This document shows, one piece after another, positions 1 to 5,963 of a stretch of 8,076 nt of DNA. The notes below the pieces were generated by a model that saw only the letters and a list, made by a program, of their open reading frames with translations, did not search any database and had not been told where the DNA came from. A program made the position numbers and the translations under genes. This DNA is from Methanomassiliicoccales archaeon PtaU1.Bin030 (GTDB taxonomy: Archaea > Thermoplasmatota > Thermoplasmata > Methanomassiliicoccales > Methanomassiliicoccaceae): assembly GCA_002067635.1 (NCBI GenBank), contig MVRB01000233.1, positions 1-8,076 on the forward strand, given 5' to 3'. How positions within the stretch are numbered: the stretch's first letter is position 1; each line of letters opens with the position of its first letter.

Positions 1-918
1 ACACAGGTCAACGAGACCATCTCCAAGATCCTCTCGGTCCTCCTGACAGCCCGCCTGGGGGAGAGCGTGGGGGTGCACACCGACCCATACCGCATCGTCA
101 TCGAGCTTCCCCGGGACATAGACCCCAAGCTCATAATCGAAACCCTGAGGTCCATAAGATCGGAGGGGGTGGAGAGCCTGGTCCGATTGGTCCTGAAGTC
201 CTCCTCCTACCTGAGGTTCAGGTTCGTGTTCGTGGCCAAGAAGTTCGGCGCCATAGAGCGCGATGCCGACTACCGGCAGGTGAACTTCACCAGGCTGGCC
301 GAGGCCTACGAGGACACGGTGCTGTTCGAGGAGGCGGTGAGGAAGGTGCTGTGGGAGGACTTCGACGTGGAAGGCACCGTCAGGGCCATGCGGCGGATCG
401 AGAGCGGGGAGATAACCTTCCGCACCATGGGGCTTACCACCATAGGTCGCGCGGGGCTGCAGCACTCCCGGGAGCTCATAATGCCCCAGCGCGCCGACCA
501 CACCATCCTCATGGCCCTCAAGAAGAGGCTGGAGGCGGAGGTCATGAGCATGTCCTGCCTCAGCTGCCATACCCAGTGGCGTATGAAGCCACAGGACGCG
601 CCTGACCGCATATTCTGCCCCCGCTGCGGGGGACAGATGGTGGCCGCCCTCCTGCCTTACAACAAGGAGGACATCGCCCTCCTCAAAAAGGCCAAGCCCA
701 ACGAGGAGGAGACCAAGGAGATCAGGAGGATGTTCAAGAACGCCAGCCTTATCAGGGAGCATGGGAAGAGGGCCATGGTCACCCTGGCCGGAAGGGGCAT
801 AGGGCCGGACACCGCCGCCCGCGTCCTTTCATCTTTCTATGAGGACGAGGACGAGTTCCTGCGTGATATCCTAAGTGCAGAGCTCACTTACGCCAGGACC
901 AAGCGCTTCTGGGACTGA
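1..918 (+). CDS. Lhr-like ATP-dependent helicase, C-terminal part (5' end outside window)
   Basis: This is the C-terminal part of a large superfamily 2 helicase of the Lhr type (COG1201-like), which in archaea is linked to DNA repair and nucleic-acid remodelling. The reading frame is open from base 1, so the GTG at 67 is not a real start. The first residues (TQVNETISKILSVLL, then TDPYRIVIELP) match the region after the helicase core of Lhr proteins, where a winged-helix and Lhr-core module sits. A four-cysteine zinc ribbon follows, CxxC with Cys codons at 556 and 565, then CPRC with Cys codons at 616 and 625. The tail has TLAGRGIGPDTAARVL, a helix-hairpin-helix-like Gly-rich stretch typical of archaeal Lhr proteins. 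The helicase motor motifs lie upstream and cannot be checked. The stop TGA (916-918) directly abuts the stop of the opposing gene. The family call is firm; whether it is aLhr1 or aLhr2 cannot be told. Confidence 0.85.
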   Translation, partial: TQVNETISKILSVLLTARLGESVGVHTDPYRIVIELPRDIDPKLIIETLRSIRSEGVESLVRLVLKSSSYLRFRFVFVAKKFGAIERDADYRQVNFTRLAEAYEDTVLFEEAVRKVLWEDFDVEGTVRAMRRIESGEITFRTMGLTTIGRAGLQHSRELIMPQRADHTILMALKKRLEAEVMSMSCLSCHTQWRMKPQDAPDRIFCPRCGGQMVAALLPYNKEDIALLKKAKPNEEETKEIRRMFKNASLIREHGKRAMVTLAGRGIGPDTAARVLSSFYEDEDEFLRDILSAELTYARTKRFWD

Positions 919-1542
919 TCACGTCCTCCGGAACCGGTTCCTCACGCTCCCTACGCCAGGTATCGACGCCACCACCAGGTCGCCGTCGCGGAGCGCGCTG
1001 ACCCCCTCGGGAGTACCGGTGGCGATGATGTCCCCCTCCTCAAGGGTCATGTAGCGGGAGATGTAGGAGATCAGGCGCTCCGGGGGAAACACCATGTCCG
1101 CGGTGTTCCCCCTCTGCCTTACCTCTCCGTTGACCGTAAGAACGAGCTCCAGCTGATGGACGTCCTCCACCGAGGCTAAAGGAACGGGCCGGGACATGGG
1201 GGCGAAGGTGTCCATGCTCTTGGAAAGGGTCCACGGGTTCCCGGCCCTGCGTGCCGTGTTCTGCATGTCCCTGGCCGTCACATCGTTGAACACCGCGACG
1301 TGCGAGACCCTGCCCAGCGCCTCCTCTTCGGGCACGTTCCTGGTGGTCTGGCCGATGATGAGGGCCAGCTCGACCTCGTGGTCCACCCTTCCCACGTCCC
1401 CGGCCACAATGTCCTCCCCGTCCCCTATCAGCGCGGAGGACGGCTTTAGGAAGATCATGGGCTCCTCAGGGGCCTGGGAGTTGAGCTCCTTGGCATGGAC
1501 GCGGTAGTTCTGACCTATGCACACGATCTTGCCGGGCGGCAT
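919..1542 (-). CDS. Fumarylacetoacetate hydrolase (FAH) family protein, acylpyruvase-like
   Basis: A 207-residue enzyme of the FAH fold, close in length and motifs to the FAHD1/YcgM group. These enzymes cleave acylpyruvates, decarboxylate or tautomerise oxaloacetate, or isomerise hydroxyheptadienedioate. Visible motifs are NYRVHAKEL with the catalytic-type His16-Glu19 pair, FLKPSSAL (31-38), HEVELA with metal-ligand-type Glu56 and Glu58, NDVTARD with Asp87, SKSMDTFAP with Lys108, and TGTPEGV (175-181). All expected Mg/Mn ligands are present. The loop after DTFAP reads MSRPV instead of the usual Gly-Pro, so the substrate pocket may differ. The ATG at 1542 is preceded by GGAG, which overlaps the TGA of the upstream 77-residue gene (TGAGGAGCCATG), so the two are probably cotranscribed and translationally coupled. 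The substrate cannot be assigned. The fold call is very secure. Confidence 0.9.
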   Translation of the reverse strand: MPPGKIVCIGQNYRVHAKELNSQAPEEPMIFLKPSSALIGDGEDIVAGDVGRVDHEVELALIIGQTTRNVPEEEALGRVSHVAVFNDVTARDMQNTARRAGNPWTLSKSMDTFAPMSRPVPLASVEDVHQLELVLTVNGEVRQRGNTADMVFPPERLISYISRYMTLEEGDIIATGTPEGVSALRDGDLVVASIPGVGSVRNRFRRT

Positions 1543-1548
1543 GGCTCC

Positions 1549-1782
1549 TCAGAGGTAGTCGCTCACCGTCTGCAGCTTGAACAGAACATGCTTACCCTTG
1601 AGGGTCTGATGCACCTTGTCAGCAAGATAGATAGCATCCTCCACCGTCGCCTTGTTTCCCCACCGGTAGATGAAATCGTAGCTTCCGGTGGTGGGCTCGA
1701 AACCCAGGCCGTGAAGGGCGTCCATGACCTCCGACGGGCGGGCGCCCTCGGTATTGAATGTTATCGTGAGATAGGTAATCAT
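1549..1782 (-). CDS. Small conserved-looking hypothetical protein, 77 residues
   Basis: I do not recognise this protein. It is short, soluble and has no signal peptide or membrane segment. The sequence suggests an alternating beta-alpha-beta-alpha-beta layout: strand ITYLTITFN (2-10), helix RPSEVMDALHGLGF, strand SYDFIYRW (34-41), helix ATVEDAIYLADKVHQTLKG, and strand HVLFKLQTV. This would fit a small ferredoxin-like or RAM/ACT-like sandwich. It is a real gene rather than a chance frame: a strong archaeal TATA box lies about 27 bp upstream of the ATG, and its stop codon merges with the ribosome-binding site of the FAH-family gene behind it. No Shine-Dalgarno sequence precedes its own ATG, which agrees with a leaderless transcript. 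It may be an accessory or regulatory partner of the FAH enzyme, but that rests only on position. Confidence 0.75.
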   Translation of the reverse strand: MITYLTITFNTEGARPSEVMDALHGLGFEPTTGSYDFIYRWGNKATVEDAIYLADKVHQTLKGKHVLFKLQTVSDYL

Positions 1783-1805
1783 GGTTCAAGGAATAGCAGG
1801 GGTTG

Positions 1806-1814
1806 AATTTAAAG
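1806..1814 (-). promoter_or_regulatory. Archaeal TATA box for the 77-residue/FAH operon
   Basis: On the minus strand the bases read CTTTAAATT, centred about 27 bp upstream of the ATG at 1782. Archaeal initiation falls about 25 bp downstream of the TATA centre, so the transcript should begin at or next to the start codon. The absence of a Shine-Dalgarno sequence agrees with a leaderless mRNA. Confidence 0.6.
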
Positions 1815-1872
1815 AATCACCCCTACGTACCAGACGTTCCGAAAGGATGGGGGTGGCGAGCAGAGTGAGGAG

Positions 1873-1899
1873 AAAAAGGCGGGAGCGGCGGAGGAAAAA
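1873..1899 (-). terminator. Possible T-tract terminator downstream of rlmE
   Basis: Reading in the rlmE direction, two runs of five T (1899-1895 and 1877-1873) lie in a pyrimidine-rich stretch beyond the stop of rlmE and before the promoter of the next operon. Archaeal RNA polymerase commonly stops at such T-runs without needing a hairpin. This is assigned by position and composition only. Confidence 0.35.
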
Positions 1900-2016
1900 T
1901 GGATGATCGATTGAGGTTCTGATTAGGGGGGGTTCTCCGCTCCCTAGAACTAAATCATCTAAGTAGGTATATAATTAGTAAATATCTAGAAATCAGTATT
2001 GATATTGAGCTGCGGA

Positions 2017-2670
2017 TCAGACCTGTAGGCCAGGGGGTCCATTGACAGGCGGAGGGGACGGCTCCGCCGGTCCCTTGAACCCTTTGGCCACGATATATAT
2101 CTCCGAGCTGCTGGAGCGAGAGGCCTTGGGGGAGTGCAGGCGGACGGAGGAGAAGCTCTTCTTGACCTCCGACAGGAAGTCGTTCATCATGTCCCCCTCG
2201 AAAATCTTCATGACCAGGGAGCCCCCGGGCCTCAGGGTCCGGCGGGCGAACTCCAGGGCATGGGTGCACAGGTCCACCGACCGCGCATGGTCCATGGAGT
2301 AGCTGCCGCTGATGTTGGGTGACATGTCGGAGATGACGGTATCGGCCTTGCCGCCGAGCAGGGACCTGAGCTCCTCCACCGTCTCCGGCCGGGTCATGTC
2401 CCCGCGGATGGTGCTGACCCCCTCCAGGGGGGCGATGTGCTGCAGGTCCACCCCCACCACCTTCCCCTTTGGCCCCACGCGCTCCTTGGCTATCTGCAGC
2501 CAGCCTCCGGGGGCAGCGCCCAGGTCCACCACCGATCCGCCCTCCTGGAATATCCCGAAGCGCTCGTCGATCTGATGGAGCTTGAACGAGGCCCGCGAGC
2601 GGTAGTTCAGCTGCTTGGCCTTGCGGTAGTAGAAGTCCTGCCTCCTCTCCTTGAGCCAGCGCTTGCTCAT
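2017..2670 (-). CDS. rlmE: 23S rRNA (uridine-2'-O-)-methyltransferase RlmE/FtsJ
   Basis: A 217-residue SAM-dependent RNA 2'-O-methyltransferase of the FtsJ/RrmJ family. It is expected to methylate a uridine of the large-subunit rRNA A-loop during ribosome maturation in the cytoplasm. The N-terminus has the family's basic patch (KRWLKERRQDFYYRKAKQ) and SRASFKL. The SAM-binding loop is VVDLGAAPGGW (47-57), with Asp75 in VVGVDLQ and GDM at 90-92. The catalytic K-D-K-E tetrad is complete: Lys30, Asp115 in SDMSPN, Lys155 in LVMKIFEG and Glu190 in SSEIY. Its spacing matches that of E. coli RrmJ. A Pro-rich tail of about 20 residues (PSPPPVNGPPG) extends past the fold and looks dispensable. The ATG at 2670 sits about 27 bp downstream of a TATA box, so the mRNA is probably leaderless. 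The gene is divergent from purM. Confidence 0.95.
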   Translation of the reverse strand: MSKRWLKERRQDFYYRKAKQLNYRSRASFKLHQIDERFGIFQEGGSVVDLGAAPGGWLQIAKERVGPKGKVVGVDLQHIAPLEGVSTIRGDMTRPETVEELRSLLGGKADTVISDMSPNISGSYSMDHARSVDLCTHALEFARRTLRPGGSLVMKIFEGDMMNDFLSEVKKSFSSVRLHSPKASRSSSSEIYIVAKGFKGPAEPSPPPVNGPPGLQV

Positions 2671-2691
2671 GAATGAGCAATTCTCGCCTCG

Positions 2692-2702
2692 TCCTTAAAG
2701 AT
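2692..2702 (-). promoter_or_regulatory. TATA box of rlmE
   Basis: The minus strand reads ATCTTTAAGGA, with CTTTAAG at 2700-2694, centred about 27 bp upstream of the rlmE ATG. It shares the core TCTTTAA with the TATA box of the 77-residue gene. No ribosome-binding site lies between it and the start, consistent with a leaderless transcript. Confidence 0.6.
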
Positions 2703-2714
2703 TGCCCCCCTTCC

Positions 2715-2723
2715 GATAAAAGG
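2715..2723 (+). promoter_or_regulatory. TATA box of purM
   Basis: GATAAAAGG is centred about 40 bp upstream of the purM ATG, predicting a transcription start near 2744 and a short leader of about 15 nt without a clear Shine-Dalgarno sequence. It lies only about 13 bp from the rlmE TATA box on the other strand, so the two promoters are back to back. Confidence 0.5.
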
Positions 2724-2740
2724 TTTCAAGTCCTGGAGCG

Positions 2741-2751
2741 GATACCGTATC
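2741..2751. repeat. 11-bp palindrome GATAC-C-GTATC at the predicted purM transcription start
   Basis: The bases GATACCGTATC form a perfect 5+1+5 inverted repeat lying over the predicted transcription start, seven bases before the purM ATG. A regulator bound here would block initiation or early elongation. As RNA the stem is weak and its loop of one base too tight, so a DNA-level role is more plausible than a hairpin. Confidence 0.4.
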
Positions 2752-2758
2752 GGTCAGA

Positions 2759-3790
2759 ATGTCCGGCAGCAAGAAGCCCCTCACATATGCCCAGGCGGGA
2801 GTGAACATCGATGCCAAATCGCAGGCCATCGAGGCCTTGGTCAAGCAGCTGGTCTTCCGACGTTCGGGACCGGTCAGGATGATCGATCTCCCGGGGCAGT
2901 TCACCGGACTCATCGACTTCGGCGACGTGGCCCTCACACTGTGCACCGACGGCGTGGGCACCAAGCTCCTCGTCGCCAAGGCCATGGGCAAGTGGGACAC
3001 CATAGGCATAGACTGCGTGGCCATGAACGTCAACGACACCATCTGCGTGGGGGCGGAGCCCATCTCCTTCGTGGACTACCTCGCCATCGACCGACCGGAC
3101 CCTGAGCTCATGAGCGAGATCGGCATAGGCCTGAACCGCGGCTGCGAGCTGGCCAACTGCGATCTGGTGGGAGGGGAGGTGGCGGTGCTCCCCGAGATAA
3201 TGAAGGAGCTGGACCTCTCTGGCTGCTGCCTGGGCATGGTGCGGAAGGACCGCATCATCGACGGCTCCAAGGTAGCCCCCGGCGACGTGGTCATAGGGCT
3301 GCCGTCATCGGGCGTGCACTCCAACGGCCTAACCCTTGCCAGGAAGGTCCTGGAGTCCAACGGGATCGGCCTGGACCAGAGGTTCCCTCAGCTGCGGCAG
3401 AGCATCGGCCTGGAGCTCCTGACACCCACCGAGATCTACGTCCGCAAGGTGCTGGAGATCGTGGACAAGTGCACTGTGCACGGGATGATCGACATAACGG
3501 GCGGCGGCCTGCGCAACTTCCTGCGAATGCGCAAGGGCATAGGCATCGTGATCGAGGACCCCATGCCGGTGAACCCCATCTTCCAGGTGCTGGCGGAGAT
3601 CGGTTCACTTGAGCTGTCGGAGCAGTACCAGACCTTCAACATGGGCATGGGCTTCGCCCTGGTGTGCCCTCCCGATGAGGTGGGGGCGGTGCTCTCAGTG
3701 TATGGGGAAGGCGCCCGCGCGGTGGGCACGGTGATCCCCGGGGAGGGAGTGACCGTCCCGTCGCTCGACATTCGTTACGACAAGTACTGA
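2759..3790 (+). CDS. purM: Phosphoribosylformylglycinamidine cyclo-ligase (AIR synthetase)
   Basis: PurM (343 residues, the normal length) closes the imidazole ring in de novo purine synthesis, converting formylglycinamidine ribonucleotide plus ATP to aminoimidazole ribonucleotide in the cytosol. Family motifs run in order. The N-terminus has LTYAQAGVNIDAK (8-20). The ATP-site signature is DGVGTKLL (64-71). VAMNVNDTICVGAEPISFVDY spans 87-107, written here as two parts: VAMNVNDTICVGAEP and ISFVDY. DLVGGEVAVLP, at 135-145, is followed by GVHSNG at 185-190 and later by DITGGGLRNFL, the C-terminal half's Gly-rich loop. The ATG at 2759 gives the conserved N-terminus. No other pur gene is adjacent, so purM stands alone here, divergent from rlmE and convergent with the surface-protein cassette, 23 bp from that cassette's stop. 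Confidence 0.96.
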   Translation: MSGSKKPLTYAQAGVNIDAKSQAIEALVKQLVFRRSGPVRMIDLPGQFTGLIDFGDVALTLCTDGVGTKLLVAKAMGKWDTIGIDCVAMNVNDTICVGAEPISFVDYLAIDRPDPELMSEIGIGLNRGCELANCDLVGGEVAVLPEIMKELDLSGCCLGMVRKDRIIDGSKVAPGDVVIGLPSSGVHSNGLTLARKVLESNGIGLDQRFPQLRQSIGLELLTPTEIYVRKVLEIVDKCTVHGMIDITGGGLRNFLRMRKGIGIVIEDPMPVNPIFQVLAEIGSLELSEQYQTFNMGMGFALVCPPDEVGAVLSVYGEGARAVGTVIPGEGVTVPSLDIRYDKY

Positions 3791-3803
3791 GCGCTCCCAC
3801 GGC

Positions 3804-3813
3804 CGGTCGACCG
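3804..3813. repeat. 10-bp palindrome between convergent genes
   Basis: CGGTCGACCG is a perfect palindrome in the 23-bp gap between the purM stop and the opposing stop at 3814. It contains no T-run and could be a chance GC-rich dyad. A symmetrical termination or pause site is possible but unsupported. Confidence 0.25.
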
Positions 3814-5439
3814 TCAACGCCTGCCAGCCAGGGACCACATCTCCGTTCCACGCTCACGGAAATGGACCACCTTGCCCTCTTCCAGCAGCTCCTCCAGGAC
3901 CTTCTGCAGGTGCACGTCCTCTATGTTGGTCAGGGATGAGAGCTCGGGATATGAGAGGTTCATCTCCCCCAGCTCCCGGATGACCCTCTTCTTGTAGTCG
4001 GCCTTCAGGATCTCCGGTATCTCCTTCTTTGGCTTCCTCTTCCTGGTAAGCAGGAGGACCCCGGCTATTATGGCAACGATGATGGCGATGAGGGATGGCC
4101 ACTCCACCGTGGTGCCGGTCACGAAGCTCTGGGTCTCGCCGCCTACGGTCACCTCGTGCGTTCCGTCACCCAGGTTGGTGGCCCGGAAGGTGATGTTCTT
4201 GCTCTCCCCCGGCTCCAGGGCGACCCTCTCGGAGGCCACCTGCTCCCCGTCCAGGATCATGGTGAGGTCGTAGCTACCGGAGCTGTTCCCCTCGTTCACG
4301 ATGGTTATGCTCACGGTAATGGACCCACCGCGGTTGGTCATAAGGACCAGGGGCCACCACATCTCGTTGACCTCCATCTTGACCTGGAAGTCCTGTACGG
4401 CCAGGCGAGCCAGCGTGCTGCCCGAGGCCGCGAACACCGCCAGGGCCCCTGTGTTGCCGATGTAGCTCCTGACCTCCCAGGTCACGGTGGTCTCCGATAT
4501 CGGCGATAGACGGCCCCAGGACCCTGAATCCAGCTGGTACAGCCCCATGACCGTGGAGCCTCGGGGCAGCGCGGATGCGTCCAGCCCCACCACGATCTCC
4601 GACATGGGGGAGATGTTCGCCCTCACCAGCGTACCGTTCCGTAGGTATCCGCTGAGGTTGTAGACCGCCACCGTTTCCGCACCTGGGGGGCCGCTGGGCA
4701 AAGACGAGGCGTTGGCCGTGTTCAGCGAGATGCGGCTGGGCACCATGCCGTCGGCAGTGGTGATGGAGGTCCCCTCCGGAAGGTGGAGGCTGAAGCGGCC
4801 CGTTCTGTCTGTGGCGATAACCGTCTCCAGGGTCTTCCCGTTGATATCGGTGCCGACCACGGTCTCCTTCCCCAGGATGTCAACGATCACGAAGTTGTAC
4901 GTGCTCCCGCCCACCGGAATGTCTACCAGCAGGTAATTGATGTTGAAGCTGAGCCCGTCGCCCTGGGCATCGTTCTGGGGGGCCCCGGTGTCCACGAACT
5001 CCCAGGACCAGATGGCGGTCACCGACTCCCCTGCGGACAGGGGACCGATCAAAAGCTGGTTCTCATCGGTGGGGTGGTCCGGGAGGTCCCCCAGCAAGGA
5101 GGGTAAGGAGAGGGATGTGTGGAGGCCGTTGGCTGAGAGGTGGAATCGCAGGTACTTGCTGAGGGCCGCCCCGTCACCACGGAGATCGGTCTCCTGGACA
5201 TTGCTTATCCATATCATCAGGTTGGCGGTCATGGATCCGGCGTTGCGGATCTCGATGGTGGTTGTCCCGGTGTCCCCGGGCATCATGGAGCCGGCGCTCC
5301 AGGCGACGCTCCCCTGGCCTCCCAGGACCAGGTCCACGGCCCCGCTGGCAGCGTCCACCCCTGGCAAAGGTAGGGAGGCCAGTAGCAGCAGTAGGGCTAG
5401 ACCGGCGGCGGCCTTACAGAGGCGGCGTCCCCCCCTCAT
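3814..5439 (-). CDS. Surface membrane protein: TasA-like domain, CARDB-like domain, one TM helix, cytoplasmic winged helix
   Basis: A 541-residue type I membrane protein. A signal peptide covers about 1-30 (RR, then a Leu-rich core ending GVDAA). Residues 33-172 resemble the TasA/camelysin fold of the first cassette gene: MPGDTGTTTIEIRNAGS matches its LVPGSTGFKTMLLTNAG, and IGPLSAGES...QGDGLSFNINYLL matches LGPLAGGAT...QGDICTFSIEYTL. A beta-rich middle includes LPEGT (220-224) and a PGF-pre-PGF-like stretch (VGLDASALPRGSTVMGLYQL to ALAVFAAS, 284-339). A CARDB/APHP-like domain spans 348-446. Six Asn-x-Ser/Thr sites (243, 261, 268, 275, 385, 415) suggest glycosylation outside. The TM helix is 447-465, then stop-transfer RKRKPKK, then a winged helix (475-541: DYKKRVIREL, SYPELSSL, VHLQKVLEELLEEG, wing HFRERGTEMWSL). 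The domain order recalls the predicted archaeal membrane-associated regulators of COG2512. The start at 5439 is chosen because its ATGA overlaps the preceding stop. The alternative at 5517 would run 81 bases into the neighbour and precede the signal peptide. Confidence 0.85.
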   Translation of the reverse strand: MRGGRRLCKAAAGLALLLLLASLPLPGVDAASGAVDLVLGGQGSVAWSAGSMMPGDTGTTTIEIRNAGSMTANLMIWISNVQETDLRGDGAALSKYLRFHLSANGLHTSLSLPSLLGDLPDHPTDENQLLIGPLSAGESVTAIWSWEFVDTGAPQNDAQGDGLSFNINYLLVDIPVGGSTYNFVIVDILGKETVVGTDINGKTLETVIATDRTGRFSLHLPEGTSITTADGMVPSRISLNTANASSLPSGPPGAETVAVYNLSGYLRNGTLVRANISPMSEIVVGLDASALPRGSTVMGLYQLDSGSWGRLSPISETTVTWEVRSYIGNTGALAVFAASGSTLARLAVQDFQVKMEVNEMWWPLVLMTNRGGSITVSITIVNEGNSSGSYDLTMILDGEQVASERVALEPGESKNITFRATNLGDGTHEVTVGGETQSFVTGTTVEWPSLIAIIVAIIAGVLLLTRKRKPKKEIPEILKADYKKRVIRELGEMNLSYPELSSLTNIEDVHLQKVLEELLEEGKVVHFRERGTEMWSLAGRR

Positions 5440-5963
5440 ACGGGACGGTAGTATATCCTCACCTCTTCCAACACCGGGGTCACGCCCGGTGAGTCGCTCG
5501 TCAAGATCGCCCGCCACTGCACGTACCGCCCCTCAAGGCCCTCGAGGGATGCGTTGGTGCCGCTGCCCAGAACCTGCCATCCTGCATCCGGCTCTCCGGA
5601 CGAAAGGCTGTCGGACGCCCTTATCTCCAGGCTCACAGTGGTTAGGGACGGAAGGGTACGGTCCCAGAAGGCGTGATCGAACTTCGCCCCATCCGTTCCC
5701 GCATCATGGACCGCTGAGGTGTAGGTGCCCGTTCCCGTGGAGGCGAGGATGATGCTCCCTGGTAATGTCGCCAGGTCCACATTGACGCCCGTGCCGGCCG
5801 CAAAGTCCAGCTGTGCGGTCTGCCTCCAGCAAGAGGGGGTCCAGGCGGCGAAGTTGTTCCCCGCGGAGACCTCTGTGTCCACGGCGGTGCACAGGACCTC
5901 GCCCACACCCATGGAGAGAGCCAGCACGGCAACGAGCAGGGGTGCCCAGCACCTGCGGGGCAT
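5436..5963 (-). CDS. Secreted beta-sandwich protein with a SipW-type signal region
   Basis: A 175-residue exported protein. The N-terminus has Arg3-Arg4, a hydrophobic core (APLLVAVLALSMGVG, 7-21) and then DTEVSAGNNFAAW (29-41). This is a clear relative of DTETSSGNSFTAG in the TasA-like protein, the stretch that marks substrates of SipW-type signal peptidases. The body differs. WRQTAQLDFAAGTGVNVDL with PGSIILA (46-75) leads into a domain seen in many archaeal secreted proteins: GTYTSAVHDAG (79-89), then SLEIRASDS, then GRYVQWRAILTSDSPGVTPVLEEVRIYY (145-172; split here as GRYVQWRAIL and TSDSPGVTPVLEEVRIYY). It has no C-terminal anchor. The ATG at 5963 overlaps the signal peptidase stop as TGATG, after GGAGG. 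A longer reading from 6479 would cross the whole peptidase gene out of frame and lose the signal peptide. A minor fibre subunit or adhesin, analogous to TapA in gene position only, is plausible. Confidence 0.8.
   Translation of the reverse strand: MPRRCWAPLLVAVLALSMGVGEVLCTAVDTEVSAGNNFAAWTPSCWRQTAQLDFAAGTGVNVDLATLPGSIILASTGTGTYTSAVHDAGTDGAKFDHAFWDRTLPSLTTVSLEIRASDSLSSGEPDAGWQVLGSGTNASLEGLEGRYVQWRAILTSDSPGVTPVLEEVRIYYRPV

Larger units (their letters stand above)
1783..2016. other. Intergenic region with an AT-rich island and a long-armed inverted repeat
   Basis: No gene was found in these 234 bp. The left third carries the TATA box of the 77-residue gene. The middle has an 8-bp perfect inverted repeat, GGGAGCGG at 1881-1888 against CCGCTCCC at 1937-1944. 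A small hairpin, GTTCT (1932-1936) with AGAAC (1946-1950), sits over its right arm. The right third (about 1950-2005) is strikingly AT-rich for this genome and contains a TATATAAT stretch near 1968. No ORF or recognisable RNA family was seen. Confidence 0.5.

Noticed and set aside
1896..1925. A possible C/D box small RNA (ATGATCG ... CTGA)
   Set aside because: The C box does not match RTGATGA and the box spacing is too short for a guide RNA.
1966..1977. TATATAAT as a plus-strand promoter
   Set aside because: No plus-strand gene follows within a reasonable distance; the next genes downstream are on the minus strand.
1955..2680. A 241-codon minus-strand frame overlapping rlmE
   Set aside because: It is a +1 shadow of rlmE with Gly/Ala/Arg/Pro-rich low-complexity sequence, while rlmE carries the full catalytic tetrad.
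5440..5517. A start at 5517 for the 541-residue surface protein
   Set aside because: It would add 26 charged residues before the signal peptide and overlap the neighbour by 82 bases, whereas the ATG at 5439 gives a classic ATGA overlap.
4937..5752. A 271-codon plus-strand frame opposite the cassette
   Set aside because: It is Arg/Pro/Ser-rich and has no recognisable domain, crosses two well-supported minus-strand genes, and is a typical antisense shadow in GC-rich DNA.
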